Assembly (NCBI GenBank): GCA_002840755.1 | Contig: PHBZ01000024.1 | Location: 22,274-86,273 of the forward strand | Source of the DNA: Chloroflexi bacterium HGW-Chloroflexi-10 | Lineage (GTDB): Bacteria; Chloroflexota; Anaerolineae; Anaerolineales; Anaerolineaceae | Length of the DNA: 64,000 nucleotides | Direction: 5' to 3' | In this document: in pieces, positions 35,692 to 44,052 of the stretch | Layout: each line of letters starts with the position of its first letter | Numbering within the stretch: position 1 is the stretch's first letter | Program-made: the position numbers and the translations under genes | Notes under the pieces: generated by a model | Seen by the model: only the letters and a program-made list of their open reading frames with translations | Told to the model about the DNA's origin: nothing | Database searches by the model: none

Positions 35692-36828
35692 TTATGCCTC
35701 TTCGTTGTTGCGAATAATCCGGATTTGATACCGAATCAGGAAGTCACTGGCGATTAAACATACCAAGATTACTCCCTGAATCATTTTTGGAACTCCGGAG
35801 GGTTGAATCTCCCGTCCTGCCAGGATCAAAGCACCAAATAACACTGAAACCAGAATAACTGCAAACGGATTTAGTTTAGCCAACCAGGCTACAATGATAC
35901 CGGTAAATCCATACCCTGGAGATATGGCACCTTGCAAACGGTGAACAACACCGGTGATTTCCGACATACCAGCTAATCCTGCCAATGCACCAGATACCAT
36001 CATGACCCAAACCATATGTTGCTTGATCGGTATACCAGCATAACTGGCGGCTTTTGGGTTATCCCCAATCAATCGAATCTCATAGCCCCATTTACTACGA
36101 TATAGAATATACCAGAGCACTACAGCGGCTATTACCGCTATGATGAACCCAAAATGGGTGGTTAACCCCCGTAAAAAGGGGATTTCTGAACCAAAATCCG
36201 TCAATCGCGGCAGCCAGGCGTTTTTGGGAAAAACAGGAGACATCTGAAAACCACCCTCGCTCCAAATGGCAAAAATGAAATAGTTGTTCCAGGCTACTGC
36301 TATGTAATTCAACATCAATGTTGAAATGACTTCATTAACATTAAACCTTGCTTTTAAAACTCCAGGAATAAAACCCCATATTGCACCACACAAAAGGCCT
36401 GCCAACACCATAACCACAATAAACAGCCATTGAGGAGCATCGGCTGGCAGTATGGGTAATAACACAACTGCGGAAGCGCCGAAAGCACCCATAAAAAACT
36501 GCCCTTCAGCACCAATGTTCCATAATTTCATTCGGAATGCAATTGAACAGGCTAATCCAACAAAAATTAATGGGATCGCTTTCACCAGAGTATCTGAGAA
36601 AACCCCAATACTGCCAAAGGAAGCTCGGGCAATATGGGCATATGTCAGCCAGGGATTACCGCCGCTGACAGCCAGAATAACTGCGCCAATTAACAATGCA
36701 ACAATTACTGCGCACAACGACAAAACCGCCGGATACCATTTGGGTACATCCACTATTCTTGGTTCAAGCTTAACCTGGAATGGAAATCCCTTTTTTGAGG
36801 GATTTCCTGCTGTTATGTTATCACTCAT
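35692..36828 (-). CDS. BMP-type ABC transporter permease (system 2, first permease)
   Basis: 378 residues from ATG 36828, which has AGGAG six bases upstream and overlaps the ATPase stop by 8 bases; a longer reading to 36861 lies inside the ATPase gene. It contains MKLWNIGAEGQFFMGAFGAS and NVNEVISTLMLNYIAVAWNN, the YufP-type signature. It has an N-terminal cytosolic stretch of about 45 residues and about ten membrane segments. Confidence 0.92.
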   Translation of the reverse strand: MSDNITAGNPSKKGFPFQVKLEPRIVDVPKWYPAVLSLCAVIVALLIGAVILAVSGGNPWLTYAHIARASFGSIGVFSDTLVKAIPLIFVGLACSIAFRMKLWNIGAEGQFFMGAFGASAVVLLPILPADAPQWLFIVVMVLAGLLCGAIWGFIPGVLKARFNVNEVISTLMLNYIAVAWNNYFIFAIWSEGGFQMSPVFPKNAWLPRLTDFGSEIPFLRGLTTHFGFIIAVIAAVVLWYILYRSKWGYEIRLIGDNPKAASYAGIPIKQHMVWVMMVSGALAGLAGMSEITGVVHRLQGAISPGYGFTGIIVAWLAKLNPFAVILVSVLFGALILAGREIQPSGVPKMIQGVILVCLIASDFLIRYQIRIIRNNEEA

Positions 36829-38383
36829 GGCTTGCTCCTGCTGTTTCCAATTGTTCCTCATGGGATCCTGTCATCATTAATCCGATTTTTTCAACATTTC
36901 CATCCAGAACTTCACCCATCAATTCACCTTCATAGATCACACAGATCCGATCAGAAAGCGAAATCAATTCCTCCAACTCTTCAGAAATCAACAAAATTGC
37001 CGCGCCAGCATCACGCTGCAAAAGCAACAATCGCTGAATTCCTTCTATTGCGCCAACATCCAGCCCGCGTGTTGGCTGCATGGCCACCATGAATGTTGGT
37101 TGTGAAGAAATTTCCCTGGCCAGAATAACCCGTTGCAGATTACCGCCTGAAAGCAATCTGACAGGTGTGTTGATGGATGGCACCACAATATCATAAGCTT
37201 CTTTTAATTCATTTGCATATTTCTCGGCTTCAGGAGTATTAACCATCCACCCCGTGGCAATCGGCTCTTTATAATACTTTTTCATGATGACATTATCAGT
37301 AATACTAAGGTTTGGAGCTGTCCCTACATGGGTTCTGTCTTCAGGAACATGCGATACCCCTTTTCGAATGCCCGTCTTGGCGCTTTTATTAGCAATATCT
37401 TCACCACAAATAGTAATTGTCCCTTGCTCACATTTACGTAATCCGGTTAATGTATCTGCTAATTCCTTTTGACCATTACCTGCCACCCCAGCAAGGCCAA
37501 CAATCTCTCCTGCTCTCACATTCAGGCTTAATCCGTTTAAAGCGGGTAACCCCTTATCATTCAGACAATGCAGGTTTCTTACTTCTAAAACAACATCCCC
37601 AGGTGTCTTTTCCTTTTTGTCCAAATTAAAAATAACATCCCGGCCTACCATTAATCCAGCTAAATCTGCCCTGGTTTTTCCCTTGGCATCTACTCCCAGA
37701 GCAGTAATTTTTCCTTTTCTTAAGACCGTCAATCGGTCTGATATCATTTGTACTTCATGTAGTTTGTGACTGATAAAAATTACTGATTTTCCCAATGCAA
37801 CCATATTTTTTAATGTCTGAAATAAAACATCTATCTCTTGTGGTGCTAAAACGGCGGTCGGTTCATCCATAATTAAGACACTGGCGCCGCGGTAAAGCAT
37901 TTTCAGAATTTCTACTCGCTGTTGCTCACCAACTGATAATTGCCATATTTTTGCTTTAGGATCTACCGGTAAAGCATATTTTTCCCCCAGGCTGATAATT
38001 TGTTGATCGTATTTTTTTAAATCCATAATAAAACGGGGAGAGTTCAAACCCAACAGGATATTTTCAGTCACGGTTTGAGAAGGTACCAACATGAAATGTT
38101 GATGAATCATTCCAATTCCCGCTTCAATTGCATCTTTGGGTGATGAGAAAGTAACCGGTTTTCCACTGACAAAAATAGTTCCGCTGTCTTGTTTATATAA
38201 ACCAGCCAGGATATTCATTAAAGTGCTTTTACCTGCCCCATTTTCCCCCAAAAGGGCATGTATTTCGCCTTTTCTGAGATCAAAATCGACATGGTCATTG
38301 GCTAATACCCCTGGAAACCGCTTATTAATACCCCGCATAGAAACAACGTTTGCTGCATCGTTAGTGGAAAAATCGGAAATCAT
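36821..38383 (-). CDS. BMP-type ABC transporter ATPase (system 2)
   Basis: A double ATPase of the RbsA/YufO type, 520 residues from ATG 38383, which has GAGGTG close upstream; the longer reading to 38458 crosses a terminator hairpin. Half 1 has GENGAGKSTLM, signature LSVGEQQRVEI, Walker B VLIMDEPTAVL and H-loop FISHKLHEV. Half 2 has the family-typical degenerate GVAGNGQKELA, signature LSGGNLQRVILA and FMVAMQPTRGLDVG. It energises import of the ligand bound by the lipoprotein encoded just upstream. Confidence 0.95.
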   Translation of the reverse strand: MISDFSTNDAANVVSMRGINKRFPGVLANDHVDFDLRKGEIHALLGENGAGKSTLMNILAGLYKQDSGTIFVSGKPVTFSSPKDAIEAGIGMIHQHFMLVPSQTVTENILLGLNSPRFIMDLKKYDQQIISLGEKYALPVDPKAKIWQLSVGEQQRVEILKMLYRGASVLIMDEPTAVLAPQEIDVLFQTLKNMVALGKSVIFISHKLHEVQMISDRLTVLRKGKITALGVDAKGKTRADLAGLMVGRDVIFNLDKKEKTPGDVVLEVRNLHCLNDKGLPALNGLSLNVRAGEIVGLAGVAGNGQKELADTLTGLRKCEQGTITICGEDIANKSAKTGIRKGVSHVPEDRTHVGTAPNLSITDNVIMKKYYKEPIATGWMVNTPEAEKYANELKEAYDIVVPSINTPVRLLSGGNLQRVILAREISSQPTFMVAMQPTRGLDVGAIEGIQRLLLLQRDAGAAILLISEELEELISLSDRICVIYEGELMGEVLDGNVEKIGLMMTGSHEEQLETAGASHE

Positions 38384-38428
38384 TTCACCTCTTTTGTAAA
38401 AGAAAACGAAATTTGTTTTTATACCAGT

Positions 38429-38462
38429 AAAAATGGGGAAGCCTATAGGCTTCCCCATTTTT
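38429..38462 (-). terminator. Strong hairpin between the binding-protein and ATPase genes
   Basis: A 15-bp perfect stem (AAAAATGGGGAAGCC and its complement) with loop TATA, 12 bases after the lipoprotein stop and before the ATPase start. The T tract fits an intrinsic terminator. Partial read-through would give more binding protein than membrane subunits, a common arrangement in importer operons. Confidence 0.85.
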
Positions 38463-38474
38463 AAATATTCACTA

Positions 38475-39671
38475 TTATTCGGGTAATTCTGCGGTAATGC
38501 CTTCGGCCCACCACTTCATACAATACTTACAACCTAGCCCATATTCAGGGAAGGCATCAAGATCGATTTGTTCCAATTTCTCTCCAGCGGGCACAACTAC
38601 ATTGCCTTTGCTGTCATTAATCGGACCTGAGAAGACATCAAAGCGGGTAAATTCGCCTTTTTCCATTTTTGCCAATAAATCACGGACTTCTTGGATCACA
38701 GCCGGGTCGAGATCTTTCACGCCAGTTGTGAGTTCCTGCCCTTCCATGAAGCCAAACAAACCAAGAGCACCAGTTTCTGCATCAAAATAATCCCAACCAG
38801 GGACATACGTGCCGGCGATAATACCCTCGGTGATGCGAGCATATTCTGGTCCCCAAACCCAGTAAGGAGCAGTTAGACAACGTTCCACTTTACATGAACC
38901 GTACCAGTCATAGGTTACACCCCATTTTCCTTTTTCCTGGGCGACATCTGCTACAGCCGGGGTATCTGCGCCGGTGAAGACAACATACGCGCCAGCATCA
39001 AAGAGGGAAGCGGCTGCTTCTTTTTCAATAATCGGGTCATGCCAGGTATTAAGCCAACGCACATCCATAGTACATTCGGGGCAGGTTTTTTTCATACCAA
39101 GCGCAATCGCGTTGCCAAGGCGTAATTCTTCAGGAATCGGGAAAGTAGCCATGTAACCCAGTTTTGTTTCTCCATCCTGTTTGGCGCGTGCACCAGCCAG
39201 CATACCGGCAAGGTATTTCATATTTTCCATAGCACCCATCAAGTTTCCAAAATTTGTGGTGTTAGACTTGATACCGGTTAGGTGGATGAAATAGGAATCA
39301 GGAAATTCTGTAGCAACAATTTCCATCGGGTCCATGAAACCAAACGAGGTTCCCAGGATCAGATCAAATCCTTTACGGGCAAGGCTGCGAAAAATTTGTT
39401 CAGAATCTGCACCCTCAGGAACATTTTCAACATACGCGACATGAGTATTCGGTACATTTTCTTCAATATATAGTAAACCTTCATAATGTGCTTGAGACCA
39501 ACCACCATCGTCATGGGGTCCAATCAGTACCATTGCAACATTAAATTTATCTTTATCAACAGTTGGAATCTCAAAACCACCCACCATTTCTTTTTGGGGG
39601 CCGCATGAAGTAAATACGACAGCGAGAACGAGCATTACAGCGATTAAACGCCAAAGACCTTTCGATTTCAT
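38475..39671 (-). CDS. BMP-family substrate-binding lipoprotein (system 2)
   Basis: 398 residues from ATG 39671, preceded by GGAGGA. Signal peptide MKSKGLWRLIAVMLVLAVVF with lipobox TSC (Cys23). The BMP domain opens NVAMVLIGPHDDGGWSQAHYEG and has TSFGFMDPMEIVATEFPDSYF in its centre. It ends with a Cys pair (GLGCKYCMKWW). Likely ligand: purine nucleoside or base, as for family members, and consistent with the adenine and 8-oxoguanine deaminase genes upstream. Confidence 0.92.
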   Translation of the reverse strand: MKSKGLWRLIAVMLVLAVVFTSCGPQKEMVGGFEIPTVDKDKFNVAMVLIGPHDDGGWSQAHYEGLLYIEENVPNTHVAYVENVPEGADSEQIFRSLARKGFDLILGTSFGFMDPMEIVATEFPDSYFIHLTGIKSNTTNFGNLMGAMENMKYLAGMLAGARAKQDGETKLGYMATFPIPEELRLGNAIALGMKKTCPECTMDVRWLNTWHDPIIEKEAAASLFDAGAYVVFTGADTPAVADVAQEKGKWGVTYDWYGSCKVERCLTAPYWVWGPEYARITEGIIAGTYVPGWDYFDAETGALGLFGFMEGQELTTGVKDLDPAVIQEVRDLLAKMEKGEFTRFDVFSGPINDSKGNVVVPAGEKLEQIDLDAFPEYGLGCKYCMKWWAEGITAELPE

Positions 39672-39893
39672 ATCATCTCCTCCGAAATAATTCTTTTTTT
39701 GTTTAACTTGAAAAATGGGATTGGTAGTGAACAATCAATAACGATGTGCAGCATCCTCCTTTCATACTTTGCTCATTTCTCCGGGATCCATGGGTTGGAT
39801 CACAGAAGAAAGGGAATTATTGCTACGTCTTGATGGGATACGTTATTGTACCTTATTTCAAACTGGGAAATACTAAATTTTTGGTGACCATCT

Positions 39894-39923
39894 TTTATAA
39901 GCTTATTTTATTTCTTCTTACAA
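39894..39923 (-). promoter_or_regulatory. Probable promoter of the system-2 transporter operon
   Basis: On the minus strand TTGTAA (39918-39923) and TATAAA (39894-39899) with an 18-base spacer, just past the arcC terminator. A leader of about 220 bases would precede the binding-protein gene. Confidence 0.45.
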
Positions 39924-39942
39924 AATCTGACTTTGAATGAAG

Positions 39943-39970
39943 AAAGCTTCCCCCAAATGGGGGAAGCTTT
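39943..39970 (-). terminator. Terminator of the deaminase-arcC operon
   Basis: A 12-bp perfect stem AAAGCTTCCCCC with its complement and loop AAAT, 9 bases after the arcC stop. A moderately T-rich tail follows on the minus strand. It separates the enzyme operon from the system-2 transporter operon. Confidence 0.75.
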
Positions 39971-39978
39971 AATAATGA

Positions 39979-40929
39979 TTATTCGAGTGTAATCCAGGTT
40001 CCGGTTTCCCCTTTCAGGGCACGACCAATATTTTCCGGGTTGGTAATGAGAGCTTTCTTTCCGCCATTTTCGAGAAATTTTATGATCGCCTCAATCTTTG
40101 GCAGCATACTGCCTTTGGCAAAATGACCTGCTGCTGCAAATTCTTTGGCCTCTGCTAAAGTGATTTGTTTAAGCCATTTTTGATCCGGTTTATTAAAGTT
40201 AATCGCAACCTGTTCCACAGCTGTGCTGATGACAAACAGGTCTGCGCCAATCATGGATGCAAGCAGTGAAGAACCAAAATCTTTATCAATCACGGCTTCT
40301 ACACCTAACAAATCCCCATCAGCCTGTCGAATAACGGGGATACCGCCGCCGCCGACACCGACTACAACAATCCCGGCGTCCAGCAACGCTTTGATGGCAT
40401 CTTTTTCAACAATGTCGACTGGTTTCGGGGATGCAACCACCCGGCGCCATCCTCTGCCCGCATCTTCCACAACAACCCAACCATCTTCCTTCTCACGGCG
40501 TTTGGCTTCAGCCTCTTCCATAAAAGAGCCAATTGGTTTGGTGGGGCTTTGAAACGCAGTGTCATTAACATCAACAATCGTCTGAGTCACAACCGCCGCG
40601 GCTTGTTTGGTCATCTTTCGATTCTTGAACTCATTTGTCAAGGCTCGGACAAACATATACCCGATGGCGCCTTGGGAATCCGCGCCACAATAGTCCAACG
40701 GGACATCATGCAATTCATGGGCTGATAATTCTGACCGGCGCAATATGAAGCCTACCTGAGGACCATTACCGTGGGTAACAACCACATCCCAACCTGCTTC
40801 AATCATATCGGCAATATGATGCATTGATTCGGCTCCTGCATCATACTGATCTGCGATGGTCTTTCGATTATTATCTTTAATAAGCGAATTACCACCTACT
40901 GCTACAACTGCAATTCCTTTTTTATCCAT
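39979..40929 (-). CDS. arcC: Carbamate kinase
   Basis: Transfers phosphate from carbamoyl phosphate to ADP, forming ATP, CO2 and ammonia: the energy step of arginine, allantoin and anaerobic purine breakdown. 316 residues, usual. The N-terminus KGIAVVAVGGNSLI, VVVTHGNGPQVG, and the C-terminal AAGHFAKGSMLPKIEAIIKFL are all family motifs. AGGAG precedes the ATG. It lies about 50 bases after the carbamoyltransferase gene. No arginine deiminase is present, so the carbamoyl phosphate must come from the adjacent transferase. Confidence 0.95.
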   Translation of the reverse strand: MDKKGIAVVAVGGNSLIKDNNRKTIADQYDAGAESMHHIADMIEAGWDVVVTHGNGPQVGFILRRSELSAHELHDVPLDYCGADSQGAIGYMFVRALTNEFKNRKMTKQAAAVVTQTIVDVNDTAFQSPTKPIGSFMEEAEAKRREKEDGWVVVEDAGRGWRRVVASPKPVDIVEKDAIKALLDAGIVVVGVGGGGIPVIRQADGDLLGVEAVIDKDFGSSLLASMIGADLFVISTAVEQVAINFNKPDQKWLKQITLAEAKEFAAAGHFAKGSMLPKIEAIIKFLENGGKKALITNPENIGRALKGETGTWITLE

Positions 40930-40982
40930 ACCAACTCCTGTTTATCTGAACATTCTCTTTTACGAATAAAAATCTTACTTCT

Positions 40983-41963
40983 CTATGCCATTGTGAGTGA
41001 ATAAACTGAGGCACAGATATGCATTTTGTTTTCGGCCTCATCATAAATCACGGAATTCGGGCCATCCATAACCTCGTTGGTAACTTCCACACCACGGTCT
41101 GCCGGTAATGGATGCATGAAGATCGCATCTTCTTTGGCCAAAGCCATGCGGCGGCTGTCTGTGATCCAATTTGTATATTTCTTGATGATGCTTTCTGCTT
41201 CCTTGGGATCGGTTGTTACCATCCAGGGTCCCCAGGATTTCGGATAAATCACGTCTGCATCTTTGAATGCCTCATCCATGTCGTGAACAACTTCAAAGCC
41301 ACCACCATATTGTCTGGCAAATTCTTTACCTTGCGCAATTGTGTCATCGGGCAATTTAAATTCTTCGGGGTATGCCAAAACATAGTCCATACCAAAGCGG
41401 GGGAATTGTAATGTCATTGAATTGGGAATGGACATTGGTTTTTGATATGACTCAGCATACGCCCACGACATAACTACTTTCTTGCGTTTAAGATTGCGGC
41501 CTTTCTTTTCCATAATGGTCATCAAATCTGCCAGAATCTGGAATGGATGATAATACTCACATTGCATATTAAATACAGGCGCAGGAGAGGCTTCTGCAAC
41601 TAAATTCATATAGCGATTTCCAATTCCCCAATCCACGTGGCGAATGGCAATACCATCATAAATCCTACCCATGATCTGACCAATTTCCCGTTCGGTATCG
41701 CCATGAGAAATCTGTGTGGTGCGGCTTTCAATGAATGCCGGATGACCACCTAAATGAGCAAATGCGGATTCAAACGCTGAGCGGGTGCGGGTGCTACTGT
41801 AGAAAAACAATAAAGCCATCGTCTTATCGCGCAAATAGGGTGTTGGCTCCCTGAGCGCACGTTTCATTTTAAGATCCCACGCGACATCCAAAATGGTGTC
41901 AATTTCTTCTTTCGAGAAGTCCAGGTCCGAAATAAAATCACGACCTCTTAGATTCGTTTGCAT
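40983..41963 (-). CDS. YgeW-like (knotted) carbamoyltransferase
   Basis: 326 residues of the aspartate/ornithine carbamoyltransferase family. The carbamoyl-phosphate loop STRTR is at residues 57-61, with HPFQILAD at 139-146 and HPLPADRG at 284-291. The central SWAYAESYQKPMSIPNS strongly resembles the TWAYSPSYGKPLSVPQ stretch of E. coli YgeW, unlike anabolic ornithine transcarbamylase. Acting in reverse it would split a ureido compound to carbamoyl phosphate, used by the carbamate kinase next door. The amino substrate is unknown. GGAGGT precedes the ATG. Confidence 0.85.
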   Translation of the reverse strand: MQTNLRGRDFISDLDFSKEEIDTILDVAWDLKMKRALREPTPYLRDKTMALLFFYSSTRTRSAFESAFAHLGGHPAFIESRTTQISHGDTEREIGQIMGRIYDGIAIRHVDWGIGNRYMNLVAEASPAPVFNMQCEYYHPFQILADLMTIMEKKGRNLKRKKVVMSWAYAESYQKPMSIPNSMTLQFPRFGMDYVLAYPEEFKLPDDTIAQGKEFARQYGGGFEVVHDMDEAFKDADVIYPKSWGPWMVTTDPKEAESIIKKYTNWITDSRRMALAKEDAIFMHPLPADRGVEVTNEVMDGPNSVIYDEAENKMHICASVYSLTMA

Positions 41964-42030
41964 AAATATATACCTCCAATTTTCGCCAAAAGATTTTTTT
42001 ATTAACCGTTTTCACGGATTGAACACACCA

Positions 42031-43251
42031 TTAAATTTTGTTTTTCAAAATGCCCGGGAGCAGTGCATAGAACTCCGTTGCCTTAACCACATCATCCAAG
42101 GCAACAGAATCTATAATTGTATGTGCTGTTTCTTCGTCCCCCGGTCCAAAACCTATACTGGGGATATGGGCTTTGCCAGCCCAGTAAATACCATTGGTGC
42201 TGAAATTCCATTTACCGGCAGGTGCCGTCGGAAATCCAATTGTTTTCCGTGTTTCCAACCCCGCCTGCACTAAAGGATGTTCTTCTTCCAACGCCCATGC
42301 AGGAAAATATTTATCTACCGGAAATACAAATCCGGTATAGGACGGCTCATCATAAAAAAGAGGCTCCACTTTTACTCTGTCTCTATATTCAGGCGGGATT
42401 AAAGCCTCAACCTGGGCAATGGCTTCTTCTTTTGATTCACCAAATGTCATCCGTCGATCAATATAAATGACCGCTTCATCGGGCACAGCGTTGATACTAG
42501 GTGTTTGTACATGCATGTCACTGACAGTAATCTTCCCATGTCCCAAGAAATGATGATCTCCTAATTTGGGCTCCAAATCGCGGATGCCGGCAATCACAGG
42601 CAAAAGAGAATATATGGCATTATCGCCCAGGTGGTTGCTGGCAGCATGTGCGCTTCGTCCTTTGGCAACAACCTTTAACTCCACCCTGCCTTTGTGACCT
42701 CGGTAAACATTCATTTTAGTCGGTTCACCAATCACAACAAAATCCGGTCGAACTTTCGGGTCAACCTCCACAAAAGAATTTGGCGCAATACCATCACACC
42801 ATTCTTCCATGTTACCAAAATAATATGCTGTCCAACCGTCCAGTAGTCCCAAATCCCTGGCAATAGCCAGACCGTAAACCATTCCTGGGGTACTGTTTTT
42901 TTCATCACATGCTCCCCGTCCGTAAAAAATTCCATTTTCAATCTTGCCAATAAATGGATCATGGGTCCATTCAGCCGGGTCCCCGATTCCAACCGTATCG
43001 ATATGTGAATCGAAGACGATCACTTTAGGTCCTGTACCAATCTTGCCTAAAATATTACCCATTACATCAAAACGAACTTCTTCATACCCCAATTTCCTCA
43101 TTTCCTGAGCAATGCGTTCACCTACGGGACCAATCTTGGAATCCATACTGGGGATGGCAACAATATCCCGCATAAATTGAATAATTTCTTCTCGTTTACT
43201 TTCAACAATTTTGTTAATAGTTTGTGGAATTGTTTGATCTAAAAATGACAT
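42031..43251 (-). CDS. YgeY-like M20-family hydrolase
   Basis: A 406-residue metallo-amidohydrolase of the M20/ArgE/DapE type. First metal pair His83 and Asp85 (DSHIDTVGIGD), bridging Asp116 (GRGACDEKNS), Glu149/Glu150 (NMEEWCDG), and late His in EETAHT. VGIGDPAEW, YFPAW and GKWNFSTNGIYW closely match the YgeY subgroup of selenium/purine-linked hydrolases. GAGGAG precedes the ATG. Between the GntR and carbamoyltransferase genes, it likely cleaves an open-ring ureido acid or dipeptide-like intermediate; the reaction is not established by sequence. Confidence 0.9.
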   Translation of the reverse strand: MSFLDQTIPQTINKIVESKREEIIQFMRDIVAIPSMDSKIGPVGERIAQEMRKLGYEEVRFDVMGNILGKIGTGPKVIVFDSHIDTVGIGDPAEWTHDPFIGKIENGIFYGRGACDEKNSTPGMVYGLAIARDLGLLDGWTAYYFGNMEEWCDGIAPNSFVEVDPKVRPDFVVIGEPTKMNVYRGHKGRVELKVVAKGRSAHAASNHLGDNAIYSLLPVIAGIRDLEPKLGDHHFLGHGKITVSDMHVQTPSINAVPDEAVIYIDRRMTFGESKEEAIAQVEALIPPEYRDRVKVEPLFYDEPSYTGFVFPVDKYFPAWALEEEHPLVQAGLETRKTIGFPTAPAGKWNFSTNGIYWAGKAHIPSIGFGPGDEETAHTIIDSVALDDVVKATEFYALLPGILKNKI

Positions 43252-43276
43252 AGAGTACTCCTCATCTTTTGAATAA

Positions 43277-44032
43277 TTAAATTATGCCGCCAACCCGGCG
43301 CATAACCTGGAAACGAAAATAGCCAGGGAGAAAATAACTATGCGAAAAATCGATGACTACTCCGGATTCGTCGTACAAATGCGCAACGAACAAAAGTAAA
43401 ACATCACCACGTTGGATTTCTAATGCTCGTGCAATGCCCGATGAAGCGGCAACTGCATGAATAACCGTTTTTGATTTTGAAAGAGGATAATTTTTACTGA
43501 TGATCAATCGATCCAAAACAGAACCGGTGAATCCGGCTTCTAAATCCTCAGGAGCAAGGATGGCTTCTGGCAAGGTATCCACTAGGTATGCTACCGGGCG
43601 ATTATCTGTATAAATGACACGGGATACGCTGATAACTGGTGTTTTGATTTCAATACTTAAATTTTCAGCCTGAGCTTGATCAGCTTCAACGCGTTCAACG
43701 ACCAGGTCGCCCATGTTGACTTCAATACCCATTTTTTCAGCCAGTGTTTCAATACTTTCCAACACTTCCAATCCGGTTTCAATCACCTGTGCTGGCCCAA
43801 CCACAAACGTCCCCACTCCTTGACGGCGGCGGATTAATCCCTGACCTTCAAAAGCCCGCATTGCTTCCCTTAAAGTTGCCCGTGATACTCCCAATTCTTT
43901 TGCTAATTTGGGTTCCGAAGGCAAGCGATCTCCTGGTTGAGTTTTTTGAATCACACCTGCTAGTTCGCTTTGTAGCCGTTGAAAAGGTGTAAGCCCTCTG
44001 TCTTTTGACATTAATTGATAATGATCAACCAT
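43277..44032 (-). CDS. GntR-family (HutC subfamily) transcription regulator
   Basis: 251 residues. The N-terminal winged helix has LPSEPKLAKELGVSRATLREAMRAFEGQGLIRRRQGVGTFV; the C-terminal half is a UTRA ligand domain (VISVSRVIYTDNRPVAYLVDTLP, LLLFVAHLYDESGVVIDFSHSYF). GGAGA precedes the ATG. It lies inside the deaminase-arcC operon, 20 bases after the adenine deaminase gene, and probably controls it through the two inverted repeats at 47289-47299 and 47345-47355. The ligand is likely a purine-derived compound; this is inference. Confidence 0.92.
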   Translation of the reverse strand: MVDHYQLMSKDRGLTPFQRLQSELAGVIQKTQPGDRLPSEPKLAKELGVSRATLREAMRAFEGQGLIRRRQGVGTFVVGPAQVIETGLEVLESIETLAEKMGIEVNMGDLVVERVEADQAQAENLSIEIKTPVISVSRVIYTDNRPVAYLVDTLPEAILAPEDLEAGFTGSVLDRLIISKNYPLSKSKTVIHAVAASSGIARALEIQRGDVLLLFVAHLYDESGVVIDFSHSYFLPGYFRFQVMRRVGGII

Positions 44033-44052
44033 CTGTTATCTCCAATCATTTT

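Larger units (their letters stand above)
39672..39978. other. 307-base non-coding region upstream of system-2 binding protein
   Basis: It holds the terminator of the arcC operon and a probable promoter; the rest has no gene. A 20-codon reading frame that begins ATGAAAGGAGGATGC on the minus strand lies in the leader of the lipoprotein gene, with GGAG upstream. It could be a leader peptide, but composition alone does not support it. No purine riboswitch pattern is seen. Confidence 0.4.

Noticed and set aside
36821..38458. Longer start for the system-2 ATPase
   Set aside because: The extra 25 codons run through the terminator hairpin 38429-38462 and have no ribosome binding site; ATG 38383 does.
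39672..39978. Purine riboswitch before the nucleoside-type importer
   Set aside because: The conserved purine-riboswitch core elements are not present on the minus strand.
40983..41963. Anabolic ornithine carbamoyltransferase (argF)
   Set aside because: No arginine genes near, carbamate kinase adjacent, and the central SWAYAESYQKPMSIP stretch matches the YgeW type. It remains the main alternative.
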